Origin: a virus
DNA: 53,359 nucleotides
IMG/VR virus record: IMGVR_UViG_3300010151_007728
Location: 1 to 53,359 of that record
Strand: one strand, 5' to 3'
Shown here in pieces: positions 34,878 to 42,680 of this stretch (position 1 is its first letter; the number at the start of each line of letters is the position of its first letter). The position numbers and the translations under genes are program-made. The notes below the pieces were generated by a model. That model did not search any database and was not told the origin of the DNA. It saw nothing but the letters and a program-made list of their open reading frames with translations.

Positions 34878-35771
34878 TTAAATAGCTAGTTTACACACAA
34901 CTTGAAAAATATATGTCGAAATCTGTCCGGATATTTTTAGTTTTCTTACATCCAAGAGTTCTAGTCCGGAAGAACATACCAATTTCCTTAATGATGTAGG
35001 GTTAAAAAAACTAATATGTTCGTGCCAATGTCTCTTATTTATATGTAAATTAGATAAATTATTTTTCTCTAATGTCTTTCTAACGTAATCTTCATATGGT
35101 AGTTCTATGTATAAAATACTATCTTTTCCCATACAAGCTTTGATTTCATTTAAAGTATTTTTAGGATAAGGAGTGTGTTCCAAAACATTACTACATATTA
35201 TAAGACCATAATCAAAATCATACAATTGCGTTTTATTTACTTTTTTTACTTTGGGTAAAACAAAATTATCCGAAATATCATATATGTGAAGCGAACGGCA
35301 TTGCGAGTAAAAGGGTGTATTGTTTCCAGGACCGCCGCCCCAATCTAAAATATCTAAAATGTTAGATATTTGATCAGTTTTTAGCCATGGCTTTAAAAAT
35401 GTCTCAACATGTTGGAGATAATTATATCCTAAAAGATATTTTGAGTTTCTTTGTGTATATCCTGGCTCATACATCTCTCGAAGTTCTGTATATTCTTTTT
35501 CTCTATATTTTTTATAAAGATTCTGTAATTCGTTATCATCGAAGCGCAAGTCCAGAAACAAATGAAAACATTCAGTACACAATAAGGAGTTACATCTTGT
35601 GTAGGTTGGTCCGTTTCTGATTCCATATTTTTCTAAGCCCCACTCATCCGTTATTTCAAGTGACGCGTAACCCCAAAGTCTGTGTGTGATGAAAGGTAAA
35701 AGTATAGCAGGAGACTTTTTTAAATCGATGCTGTCGCAACAAACACATCTTTGTGCTATTCTATCATTCAT
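34878..35771 (-). CDS. SAM-dependent methyltransferase with N-terminal zinc-binding cysteines
   Basis: I start at ATG 35771 (297 residues). A TTG 21 nt earlier would have no ribosome site, and a leader ORF ends by overlapping ATG 35771 by 8 nt (ATGAATGA). The N-terminus has C-V-C-C and later C-N-S-L-L-C-T-E-C, a zinc site like that of sugar C-methyltransferases. The SAM site is ILDWGGGPG, with IYDISD after it and NVLEHTPYP (motif post-I) downstream. FFNPTSLRKLV is typical of methyltransferase family 11/23 ends. It is shorter than full sugar C-methyltransferases (~410), so the C-terminal domain is missing. It is likely to methylate a sugar in this island. Confidence 0.75.
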   Translation of the reverse strand: MNDRIAQRCVCCDSIDLKKSPAILLPFITHRLWGYASLEITDEWGLEKYGIRNGPTYTRCNSLLCTECFHLFLDLRFDDNELQNLYKKYREKEYTELREMYEPGYTQRNSKYLLGYNYLQHVETFLKPWLKTDQISNILDILDWGGGPGNNTPFYSQCRSLHIYDISDNFVLPKVKKVNKTQLYDFDYGLIICSNVLEHTPYPKNTLNEIKACMGKDSILYIELPYEDYVRKTLEKNNLSNLHINKRHWHEHISFFNPTSLRKLVCSSGLELLDVRKLKISGQISTYIFQVVCKLAI

Positions 35772-35817
35772 CTGGGGGCCTATAATTCTCAAATGTTATT
35801 ATAATTGCTTTTTTCAT
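35764..35817 (-). CDS. Putative 17-residue leader ORF upstream of the methyltransferase
   Basis: ATG 35817 follows GGAGG with a 6-nt spacer, the best ribosome site in the neighbourhood. It reads 17 codons (MKKAIIITFENYRPPDE) and its TGA overlaps the methyltransferase ATG as ATGAATGA. The methyltransferase itself lacks a separate strong site, so re-initiation after this leader is likely. The peptide resembles the start of a longer protein, so a remnant of a deleted gene is an alternative. Confidence 0.5.
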   Translation of the reverse strand: MKKAIIITFENYRPPDE

Positions 35818-35854
35818 TTTGCGCCTCCAGCGTGTTCCCTATTAAAGAATGCTC

Positions 35855-35860
35855 ATTATA
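35855..35860 (-). promoter_or_regulatory. Candidate -10 element (TATAAT) before the leader and methyltransferase
   Basis: The minus strand reads CTTTATAATG at this point, 38 nt before the leader ATG at 35817. The best -35-like element (TTGAAG) lies 21 nt away, too far for a normal sigma-70 promoter. AT-rich sequence gives such boxes by chance, so this is weak support. Confidence 0.2.
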
Positions 35861-35893
35861 AAGAGTCATTTGGATGGCTATCTTCAACTTATC

Positions 35894-36697
35894 TTATTCT
35901 CCTTTAAATTTTTTCGGTATATTACAGATTTTCTTAAGATGTTCTGCGACGGCGGGTACAAAATGCTTAGTTAAGTCGAATTTTGGAAAAACATCGCCAC
36001 CAGCATAGTGCAATAATTTTATTAATTTTTCATCCAGCCATAATTTGTTATCCCTGAGTTCAATTCTCTCCCAGCTCTCCCAATGTTTTAAAGGATGCCC
36101 ATTCCAGCGTTCAACGTCGCCGTAGGTGCTAGCAATATTATAATATAGCGGCTTGTCCGGTGGATCCAGCAACTTAACTTTATATTTACCTGAATCTAAG
36201 ATAATATTCAAATTATCTTGCTCATGCATCGGATATTTATTATAATTCTTTTGGTTTAAATCAACCCAATCATCCCAAAATTCTTTCTTAGTAGAAGCTA
36301 CCAATCCTGCGTTTGCATATTTAAAGACATCAATTTCCCCCCCCAGATTATATGGAGGTCCGCAACCTGCGGATCCTTGATCAGAATTATTTCTAGCAAC
36401 AGCAATATCGTAATCTCCCTCTAATATTTCATCTAGACGATCCGTTACAATCATATCCGTATCAATATGTACTACTAAATCGTAATCGTCTGCTATCGTT
36501 CTTGTCAATAATGGATTAAAATAAGATGCATGCATCGGTACCACCGTCTGTACTTCTTTGTTGATTTCTTTCTCGGTAAGCATATATAAGGGAATATCCG
36601 GATGAAAATGCTTAAAAGAACTCATCATCTTAAACGTTCCGTATTCAACAATAGCGTGATCATTGCCATAAATATATGATATAAATGCTACCTTCAT
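35894..36697 (-). CDS. Glycosyltransferase, GT-A fold
   Basis: The product has 267 residues. The metal-binding DxD motif is in HIDTDMI (D79, D81), preceded by a short GT-A nucleotide-binding half and followed by YANAGLVAS, the common GT8-like active-site strand. Further on, PMHEQDNLN supplies an acidic motif, and LLHYAGGD near residue 235 gives the C-terminal His seen in retaining GT8-like enzymes. GGGAG lies before the ATG. It is 13 nt from the GT9-like gene upstream. A 101-nt gap follows (35793-35893). Donor and acceptor sugars are unknown. Confidence 0.75.
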   Translation of the reverse strand: MKVAFISYIYGNDHAIVEYGTFKMMSSFKHFHPDIPLYMLTEKEINKEVQTVVPMHASYFNPLLTRTIADDYDLVVHIDTDMIVTDRLDEILEGDYDIAVARNNSDQGSAGCGPPYNLGGEIDVFKYANAGLVASTKKEFWDDWVDLNQKNYNKYPMHEQDNLNIILDSGKYKVKLLDPPDKPLYYNIASTYGDVERWNGHPLKHWESWERIELRDNKLWLDEKLIKLLHYAGGDVFPKFDLTKHFVPAVAEHLKKICNIPKKFKGE

Positions 36698-36710
36698 AAT
36701 CTAAACTCCC

Positions 36711-37487
36711 TTAAAATATATTAATATTTTCTCTTTTAAATATATAATGCGCGGCGGTGGGACAAAATTCATATTCCACAGCTAATCCTAACCCTAATGC
36801 CATCGATGCTACCAAAGATCCATTACCAATAAATCTCTGATGTCCGTTTACCACCTCTGCCATCTCTAACGCTGTATCAACTCTGCGCAAAGGAATATTG
36901 GGACACCCGAATCTTTGAATAAAATCAGTATATTCCTCCTCAAGTCCCACGAAGACGCCTCTTTCGTTTAAAGCGCCCCTATTAAAGTAATAATAATTAT
37001 CATTTCCTCGATATCTTAGCGTTCGGCTAATTACCGTGTCGCGGTTGGGATCCATTCTCCTTGCAGCTTTAACTTCGAGCCATGGTTCATTTAAATCTTC
37101 TAAAGATAAATTATACTTTTTAGCATGGAAATAAGTTAAATTTTGTATACCCAAATCATCCTTATGATATTCGCCAATATGAACATCATAATCTTTCCAC
37201 GCGTTCAAAGGATCACCGCTGTAAAAATCCACATCTTTCAAATAAGATTGTTTCTTAATTAACGGCAACAGAAAAAGCGCCTTAGTTAAATTAAATTTTC
37301 CTGGGTTACCGTCCCCAACTCGAATGTATCCATTTCTCTCATAGCTGGTAGGAGATGGATCGATATGATATTTGGTGCCCCCTAGTTTCTTTATGAAGAG
37401 AAGGTGATATATAACATCTCCCATGTCACCAGATGTTACAAAAGACTTTGGGTTCTTGTGTACAAATTCGAACTCTCTCTCACTCAT
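36711..37487 (-). CDS. GT9/heptosyltransferase-like protein
   Basis: The product has 258 residues, shorter than standard heptosyltransferases (~320-350). The N-terminal SGDMGDVIYHLLF resembles the GDxxx loop of GT9 enzymes, and the C-terminal GNGSLVASMALGLG resembles the conserved acceptor-side glycine segment (G-x-x-S-xxxx-A-x-A-x-G). The ATG directly follows the cupin stop (TGAATG), with AAAGGAG inside the cupin's last codons. Context with HldE-like genes makes a heptose or related sugar donor possible. The family assignment is moderate because the N-terminal domain is divergent. Confidence 0.55.
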   Translation of the reverse strand: MSEREFEFVHKNPKSFVTSGDMGDVIYHLLFIKKLGGTKYHIDPSPTSYERNGYIRVGDGNPGKFNLTKALFLLPLIKKQSYLKDVDFYSGDPLNAWKDYDVHIGEYHKDDLGIQNLTYFHAKKYNLSLEDLNEPWLEVKAARRMDPNRDTVISRTLRYRGNDNYYYFNRGALNERGVFVGLEEEYTDFIQRFGCPNIPLRRVDTALEMAEVVNGHQRFIGNGSLVASMALGLGLAVEYEFCPTAAHYIFKRENINIF

Positions 37488-37829
37488 TCAATCTCCTTTT
37501 ACAATTCTATGACTATCTTCATCAAAATGTTGAGTAGAAAACTCAAATAATTCAGTATCTTGTAATGCTATCATTTGGTGTCTCATACCTACAGGCACAT
37601 GAAAATTATCTCCTGCTTCAAGGATAATTTTTCTTGCTGCTTGGAGATCATCATTATATGAATACTTTACCATAATTCTGCCGCTTTGTATATAAAAAAC
37701 TTCATCTTTTATCTTATGGTAATGCCATGAACACTTTTTTCCTTTTACAAAATAAAGTAATTTCCCACAATATTTGTCACAGTTAACAATCCATTTTTCA
37801 AATCCCCATCCTTTAGGGACGAACTTCAT
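37488..37829 (-). CDS. Cupin-domain protein, mannose-6-phosphate-isomerase-like
   Basis: The chosen start is ATG 37829 (113 residues), with GAAG 6 nt upstream; an ATG 24 nt earlier has its site touching the start codon. The metal-binding cupin motif 1 is CSWHYHKIKDEVFYIQSG (His, His, Glu) and motif 2 is GDNFHVPVGMRHQM. This pattern matches the cupin half of type II phosphomannose isomerases. It could isomerise a sugar or sugar phosphate, or be a sugar-binding regulator. It overlaps the HAD gene by 17 nt and precedes a GT9-like gene. Confidence 0.75.
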   Translation of the reverse strand: MKFVPKGWGFEKWIVNCDKYCGKLLYFVKGKKCSWHYHKIKDEVFYIQSGRIMVKYSYNDDLQAARKIILEAGDNFHVPVGMRHQMIALQDTELFEFSTQHFDEDSHRIVKGD

Positions 37830-38154
37830 CGGAATCTTCAAAGAAATCTCCATCCTTCATTGCTTTGTCATCAATATAAATATCTCCAGCCGGTTTGCCC
37901 AAAAATAACTGATGGTATTTAACGCCCCAGCTTTTAAGCTGTCTTGCCGTAAAAAGATAAAAGTCGGCCTCTGCCATGGACCTTCTATTACCATGGCGAC
38001 CCATGCCGCGAGCTGTGTTATATAATATTGTGTGTCCTTCATCGTATAATTTATTAAGCTTCTCAATTCTGTCTTCAAAAGGCTTAGAATCTTCATAAGT
38101 TAGATCCTTGCTTATGGTACATATAGTACCATCTATATCAACTATATAGACCAT
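37813..38154 (-). CDS. HAD-superfamily phosphatase-like protein
   Basis: The product has 113 residues. VDIDGTIC near the N-terminus is HAD motif I (D6, D8), YNTARG is motif II, and IYIDDKA is the late acidic motif. GGGAG lies 8 nt before ATG, and the gene overlaps the kinase by 17 nt and the cupin by 17 nt. Its order after an HldE-like kinase fits removal of the 7-phosphate in heptose synthesis (GmhB-like), but it is much shorter than GmhB (~190), so this is a guess. It resembles small capsule-locus HAD proteins. Confidence 0.7.
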   Translation of the reverse strand: MVYIVDIDGTICTISKDLTYEDSKPFEDRIEKLNKLYDEGHTILYNTARGMGRHGNRRSMAEADFYLFTARQLKSWGVKYHQLFLGKPAGDIYIDDKAMKDGDFFEDSDEVRP

Positions 38155-38935
38155 CTCTAATCTCCCTTATTTCTTCATTTGTCAAAGAGTAAGCGCCTAT
38201 CTTCTTAACTGTAGTTGCCGCGCACTTGTTTGCAAATATTATTGATGTTGCTATATTATTGGTTGAAAGATACTCACTGATAAGTGCAGCAAAAAAGGTG
38301 TCTCCAGCTCCAGATACATCAAAAACCTCCGTAGGATCCGAAGGGAAATGCAAGCCATCCCAAGATGCTCCTTTCTCTCCGAGAGTAACAATCATATCAT
38401 ACTTGTTGGGTAGCTTTTCAATTAATTCTCTTTCTTTCTCGTTAATCTTTATTATTGCGTCCTCGAAACAGCTTAAGTCTGTCTTTTTGCTATCAACAAA
38501 CAATAATTTATTGATTCTCTTACACATGTGAGACAATGTTTCGCAATTATGATAATCTAAAATGCCCTTGTTGTAATCAGATACCACGATACAATCATAT
38601 TGGCTTAAATCTAAACCGCCGACTGTCAGTGGGTCTAATGATTTATCTTCTCCGGTATCTAAACGCAAAAGCTGCTGTCCGGACCTCTCATCGATGAATC
38701 TTTCTTTTGTAATCAAATGATTTTCATTGCTAACAGTTCGAACATCAATATCAAAAGAAATAAGATTCTTCTCTACATTCAGAGCCATTCCGGGCATCAC
38801 CTTTGTTTTTATAAGCTTGAAAACTGGAACGGGTGCTTCTGGAGATAATCTATCGCACCTTCCAAAATGGTATTTATCGGTGCACCCATCACCCAGAAGT
38901 AATATCTTGTATGATTTTTGTTGTTGAGTAGCCAT
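38138..38935 (-). CDS. HldE-like sugar kinase (PfkB family, RfaE domain I)
   Basis: The product has 265 residues, matching the N-terminal kinase domain of HldE (~315) but slightly short. RLSPEAPVPV at residues 29-38 is the hallmark of the HldE kinase domain, and DVSGAGDTFFAAL at 206-218 is the PfkB signature with catalytic Asp212. The kinase phosphorylates D-glycero-D-manno-heptose-7-phosphate at C1 in known HldE. The glycine-rich N-terminal motif is GMALNV instead of the usual GGAANV. The start ATG has GAGAG upstream and overlaps the nucleotidyltransferase gene by 47 nt. In bacteria the two HldE activities are often one fused protein; here they are separate. Confidence 0.85.
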   Translation of the reverse strand: MATQQQKSYKILLLGDGCTDKYHFGRCDRLSPEAPVPVFKLIKTKVMPGMALNVEKNLISFDIDVRTVSNENHLITKERFIDERSGQQLLRLDTGEDKSLDPLTVGGLDLSQYDCIVVSDYNKGILDYHNCETLSHMCKRINKLLFVDSKKTDLSCFEDAIIKINEKERELIEKLPNKYDMIVTLGEKGASWDGLHFPSDPTEVFDVSGAGDTFFAALISEYLSTNNIATSIIFANKCAATTVKKIGAYSLTNEEIREIRDGLYS

Positions 38936-39305
38936 CTATTCTCTCGAAAAACTTCAATTCCTTGGCAAATTGACTTCCTATAACCTTTTTGTCTCTATAG
39001 TCCGATCCTACAAACATTATATCCGGACTTATCTTGTTTAATTTATCTTCTAAAGCTTGATGAGAATCAAAAACAAAAACCTCTTCAATTCCCTTTATGT
39101 TCTCTAAAAAGTATTTCCTCTCATCCTGACTATTGTAGGGGCGTGAGCCGCCTTTGGCGCTTCGTACCATTAAATCAGAGTCGATTCCTACAATTAAGTA
39201 GTCACACTGATTTCTGCAAAACTCGAACAGCCTCAAGTGCCCTGTATGCAAAATATCAAAACATCCATTCACAAACCCTACTTTACTATAACTTAAATCC
39301 ACCAT
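38889..39305 (-). CDS. HldE-like nucleotidyltransferase (RfaE domain II)
   Basis: Using ATG 39305 (GAAG 6 nt upstream) gives 138 residues; a GTG 12 nt earlier is also possible. GCFDILHTGHLRLFEFC is the HxGH nucleotidyltransferase motif, and YSTTKIIQDI near the C-terminus is the S-T-T-x-I motif of this class. It would activate heptose-1-phosphate with ATP (or GTP/CTP) to NDP-heptose. It overlaps the GT9-like gene at its start and the kinase at its end, so the three are one transcript. The nucleotide cannot be predicted. Confidence 0.85.
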   Translation of the reverse strand: MVDLSYSKVGFVNGCFDILHTGHLRLFEFCRNQCDYLIVGIDSDLMVRSAKGGSRPYNSQDERKYFLENIKGIEEVFVFDSHQALEDKLNKISPDIMFVGSDYRDKKVIGSQFAKELKFFERIDGYSTTKIIQDITSG

Positions 39306-40131
39306 AATCAACTTCACTATCAGAGTGATTAATCCAGTTATTTAAAAGTATGTTCCTCATGTATGCGTGGAAATGAGGTTCTTCACTTCCTAAATAATGT
39401 TTTTCAACATCTCTAAAATCAGATACTACTTCTACAAAATTTGCCAAGCATGAATCAACGCATACAATCGATTGTGCATTCATTAGTACTTTGTACCAAT
39501 CATAAATTTCATATCCTTTTATGTATGAGAAATTAATTGGATTCTCAACTTTAACATCCTTTAATTGATTTCCTCCACGATAATTATGAATTATTGAATA
39601 TTTCTCTGATCCATATTTTTTCTTTGCAAAATTTGTAATAAATTCCAGTAACTTATCTTCTTTTTGTTCATTGTGGTTCCATTTATATTCCCATCTTTTC
39701 TGTAATGGGACTTCTGCCAAATGGTATTTCAAATCAATCCAATTTCTATTTTCATTTTGGAATGTCTTTGTTAGTCGGTTATTATAATTGTTGAAGTGAC
39801 CAGGAAATGTAAAACAAAAATCAACTATTTCGTAGTCTCTATTGATGTCAATAAAATTATTCAATTCACCAAAGAAATGCCCTCCTGTTCTAAAGAAAAC
39901 TTCTGGGGCATGCCTGTCTAAACGCTCATTCTTATAGTAAGCGGAGGGACTCATTTTTGCCCCAAAAGAAAAAGAATTAATATGGTCAAACGCTTCGAAG
40001 TAGCCAGAAAAATTATCAAACACTGGCCAGTGGATCTCGTATCCCATATCATGATAATGTTGCGCGATAGGAGTTGTTATGACAAGATCTCCTAGTTTTC
40101 CTGGTTGTATAAAAAGAGCGTTTTTGGTCAC
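39286..40131 (-). CDS. GT9-like glycosyltransferase
   Basis: The product has 281 residues and starts at GTG 40131, overlapping the upstream stop as GTGA. The opening ALFIQPGKLGDLVITTP matches the heptosyltransferase N-terminal motif (G-x-x-GD-x-x-x-TTP). The middle region is divergent, and the C-terminal half carries SIVCVDSCLANFVEV, the place of the usual D-S-x-x-x-H acceptor motif. It would move heptose or a related sugar from an NDP donor. It sits beside the two HldE-like genes, which supports this. Acceptor unknown. Confidence 0.65.
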   Translation of the reverse strand: MTKNALFIQPGKLGDLVITTPIAQHYHDMGYEIHWPVFDNFSGYFEAFDHINSFSFGAKMSPSAYYKNERLDRHAPEVFFRTGGHFFGELNNFIDINRDYEIVDFCFTFPGHFNNYNNRLTKTFQNENRNWIDLKYHLAEVPLQKRWEYKWNHNEQKEDKLLEFITNFAKKKYGSEKYSIIHNYRGGNQLKDVKVENPINFSYIKGYEIYDWYKVLMNAQSIVCVDSCLANFVEVVSDFRDVEKHYLGSEEPHFHAYMRNILLNNWINHSDSEVDYGGFKL

Positions 40132-41411
40132 TGATTTTCTCTCTCAAAAAAAGAAAATTCATCTCCCTCTTCATCGGTTATAAAATAATCAATAAGCTGT
40201 ATGAGTCTCAAATTCTGCTGATGTGGTGATAAATTCTCCTTAAGCCAACCCTGTAGCTCTGTAGCTTGCTTCTTAAATCTACCATAGTCCTTATAGACCT
40301 CTCTTAAGCGCATTTTAAAGGATGCTTCATCAGCTTGTGCCCACATAGAGTCTCTCTGTAGTACACCATCCCAGACTACACTCTCAGGAATAGGCTGTAA
40401 TGTATAATCCATACGAGAAAACTTTGCCTTATTCTTAGTCTTTCCTTTTTTATCCGTCACTGGCATATAAAGAAAATCCAGGTGCCCGCTCCAGTCGGGT
40501 GCGATTACTGGAAGCCCTTCATAAGCCGATTCAAATAAAGGAAGCCCGAATCCTTCACCATGGGTAGTGGTCACGAATGCTTTAATCTTCGGGTGGCGAT
40601 ATAACTGATGTATCTCTTGATCGGTCATATCCCCATGTAAAAGATATATCTTGCATTTCCTGTCCTTAAATTTTTCATGTGATAAAATTTGTCGAATGCT
40701 GTTCCGGCATGCTCTTTTATCCATTAAACAATTTTTAGCTATATTAGTTTTTAACACCATGCCTACTTCTAGATCAATAAATTCTTCGACAAACCAAAGA
40801 ACACAATTCTCCACATCCTTTCGTGGAGCCCATTGCGATATATTAATAAAATTGAATTCAGTACTAAAATCCATCTCAATATCACAATCAGCAAAATCTT
40901 TTACGGGATATGAAAGCACCTCAATAGGCGTTGTACATTTAAAATCAGGAACAACCTCTCCTGTTTGTTCATTCTTGGCAGTGTAGGAAGTTTTTGCATA
41001 AACTTGTTTTGAGTGTTGAGAAGGAACAATAATCAAATCCATATCATTACCTTTATTTATCCATTCCGGTGCAACCCTGGTTGTCTCAATACCCGCAGTG
41101 ATGCCTATGTTGACAGGAGCTATTCTCTCCCATTCGTTGGGAATAGTTACCTGTATACTTATATCAAAAGGTGCCGCTCCGTGTTCCGACTGTTCCCTCA
41201 CATACTCATGAGTCTTCTTGACTATCGCGTCGATCCACTCTCTTTCTTCACTGGATTCCATTATCCAGCCCGTGCGTCCCCAGTTAACTGGTATTAAATA
41301 TAAGTCAAGCTTATCCTCTAGTTGTCTAAGAGAGCGTAAGATAAAACGTACATGTTCACCATAGCCACTCCTCGTCAAGGCTGGTCCGCGAATAATCACT
41401 TTCTGTTTCAT
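40128..41411 (-). CDS. Glycosyltransferase family 4-like (GT-B fold)
   Basis: I place the start at ATG 41411, which overlaps the upstream stop as ATGA and has GGAG 8 nt upstream; the longer frame to 41462 is not needed. The protein has about 427 residues. N-terminal GPALTRSGYGEHVRF is the GT-B acceptor loop. HGEGFGLPLFESAYEGLPVI is the GT4 E-x7-E donor motif. A 50-residue charged insert lies between this and the C-terminus (Lys-rich, about residues 320-350). It is one of a pair of GT4 genes in tandem. Confidence 0.85.
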   Translation of the reverse strand: MKQKVIIRGPALTRSGYGEHVRFILRSLRQLEDKLDLYLIPVNWGRTGWIMESSEEREWIDAIVKKTHEYVREQSEHGAAPFDISIQVTIPNEWERIAPVNIGITAGIETTRVAPEWINKGNDMDLIIVPSQHSKQVYAKTSYTAKNEQTGEVVPDFKCTTPIEVLSYPVKDFADCDIEMDFSTEFNFINISQWAPRKDVENCVLWFVEEFIDLEVGMVLKTNIAKNCLMDKRACRNSIRQILSHEKFKDRKCKIYLLHGDMTDQEIHQLYRHPKIKAFVTTTHGEGFGLPLFESAYEGLPVIAPDWSGHLDFLYMPVTDKKGKTKNKAKFSRMDYTLQPIPESVVWDGVLQRDSMWAQADEASFKMRLREVYKDYGRFKKQATELQGWLKENLSPHQQNLRLIQLIDYFITDEEGDEFSFFERENQ

Positions 41412-42667
41412 GGGGTTATCTCCTCTAGCGTCCATGGCACATATTTCTTTCTTTCTTCCCAAGAACCATGGCTTTCATGAAGATCATCTAGCAGATTAAT
41501 CCACCTTTCTTCAAACTGTTTGAAATTATAATTCTTTGTTACATGCTCAAGTCCATCATGACCTAGTTTCTGTCTCTCTTCTGGAGACATTTCATATATC
41601 TTCACCAAAGCATCTATAAAGTCCTCTTTGCTTATTCTATCTTCATAAATATAAGGTACCTGTTGGGATCCGATAACAGATTTAGAACTGGGCTCAATGC
41701 CTATTCCAAACCAGTTTTCGCCGTCTGTCACTTGTTCTTGAAGTCCTCCGGTCATATTAACAATAATGGGGGTCCCGCATGCGAGAGATTCCAATGTAGC
41801 TAAACCAAAGCCTTCTGCATCCGAAATATTTATTACGCATGCGGACATGTTGTATAGCTGTGCTAATATGTGGCTCGGCACCGGAGTGGTAGAGAACACC
41901 ACTGTTCCATCATTGATCCCCAGCTCATTGATTATTGCCTCTAAATCTTGCCCGTGCTCATCTTTAGGATTAGTATGCATCACGAGTCCAACGTTCTCTC
42001 TCCCGACCTTATCAGCAAATTCTTTAAACCACCATATCAATGCTCCACTTTGTTTTCTTCTTGCATTTCTATTGTTCCAAAAGAAAACAGTCCTGCCCTT
42101 CATCGTGGGCAGAACGTCATAGAGTTCCTGATATTGTTCTTCTTCCAAAGGCTTAAAAATATTTTGATCAACAGCGTGAGGTAAATATTCTACATCTACA
42201 TCTGGTGCAACATTTCTCACCAAATCATCAGTTACTTTAGATATTGTCACAATTTTATCACAAGAACTGTAAAATACCTCATTATACTTGGGATAAGGAT
42301 AGTTGTCCCAAACATGATAGTATACCATCGGAGCTTGGGCGCGGATTTCATTTTCTATCTCCCATAGCCAATGCCAGAAGCGTGGATCAGTCATAAACCA
42401 CACAATATCAGGTTTATGGTTAATCATCATCGAACGAACAATGTCATGATTACCATAACCATCAACAGGAAAGACGATCAGATCATCACCCCATTCTGCC
42501 GTCTTAACCGGATCGTAATTAGTGTGTGACATTGCGCCACCGAGACAAATAAACGAATATCTGCCCGTCTTAAGACATGCGTCGAGCATATATTTTGTCT
42601 GCGTTCCGACCCCTGATGGAGAAAACGGATGATCGCTCAGGACCAGTACCTTAGTTTTTTTATTCAT
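41408..42667 (-). CDS. Glycosyltransferase family 4-like (GT-B fold)
   Basis: I start at ATG 42667 (419 residues). A GTG 21 nt earlier is also open and would overlap the nuclease stop, but neither site is strong. N-terminal SDHPFSPSGVGTQ is the acceptor-side glycine loop; ISDAEGFGLATLESLACGTPI is the GT4 E-x7-E donor motif. An aromatic-rich middle section (FWHWLWEIENE, YYHVWDNYPYP) is like phage and cyanobacterial GT4 proteins. It is the most upstream gene of the sugar island. Donor and acceptor are unknown. Confidence 0.85.
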   Translation of the reverse strand: MNKKTKVLVLSDHPFSPSGVGTQTKYMLDACLKTGRYSFICLGGAMSHTNYDPVKTAEWGDDLIVFPVDGYGNHDIVRSMMINHKPDIVWFMTDPRFWHWLWEIENEIRAQAPMVYYHVWDNYPYPKYNEVFYSSCDKIVTISKVTDDLVRNVAPDVDVEYLPHAVDQNIFKPLEEEQYQELYDVLPTMKGRTVFFWNNRNARRKQSGALIWWFKEFADKVGRENVGLVMHTNPKDEHGQDLEAIINELGINDGTVVFSTTPVPSHILAQLYNMSACVINISDAEGFGLATLESLACGTPIIVNMTGGLQEQVTDGENWFGIGIEPSSKSVIGSQQVPYIYEDRISKEDFIDALVKIYEMSPEERQKLGHDGLEHVTKNYNFKQFEERWINLLDDLHESHGSWEERKKYVPWTLEEITP

Positions 42668-42680
42668 TATTAAGCCGCCA

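Noticed and set aside
35686-35907. Plus-strand ORF covering the 101-nt gap at 35793-35893
   Set aside because: It runs through the methyltransferase N-terminus on the other strand, and the gap is better explained by the minus-strand leader ORF with its GGAGG site.
40128-41462. Longer N-terminus (17 extra residues) of the first GT4 gene
   Set aside because: ATG 41411 gives the 4-nt ATGA overlap and a well-placed GGAG site; the longer frame adds sequence within the upstream gene and no recognisable motif.
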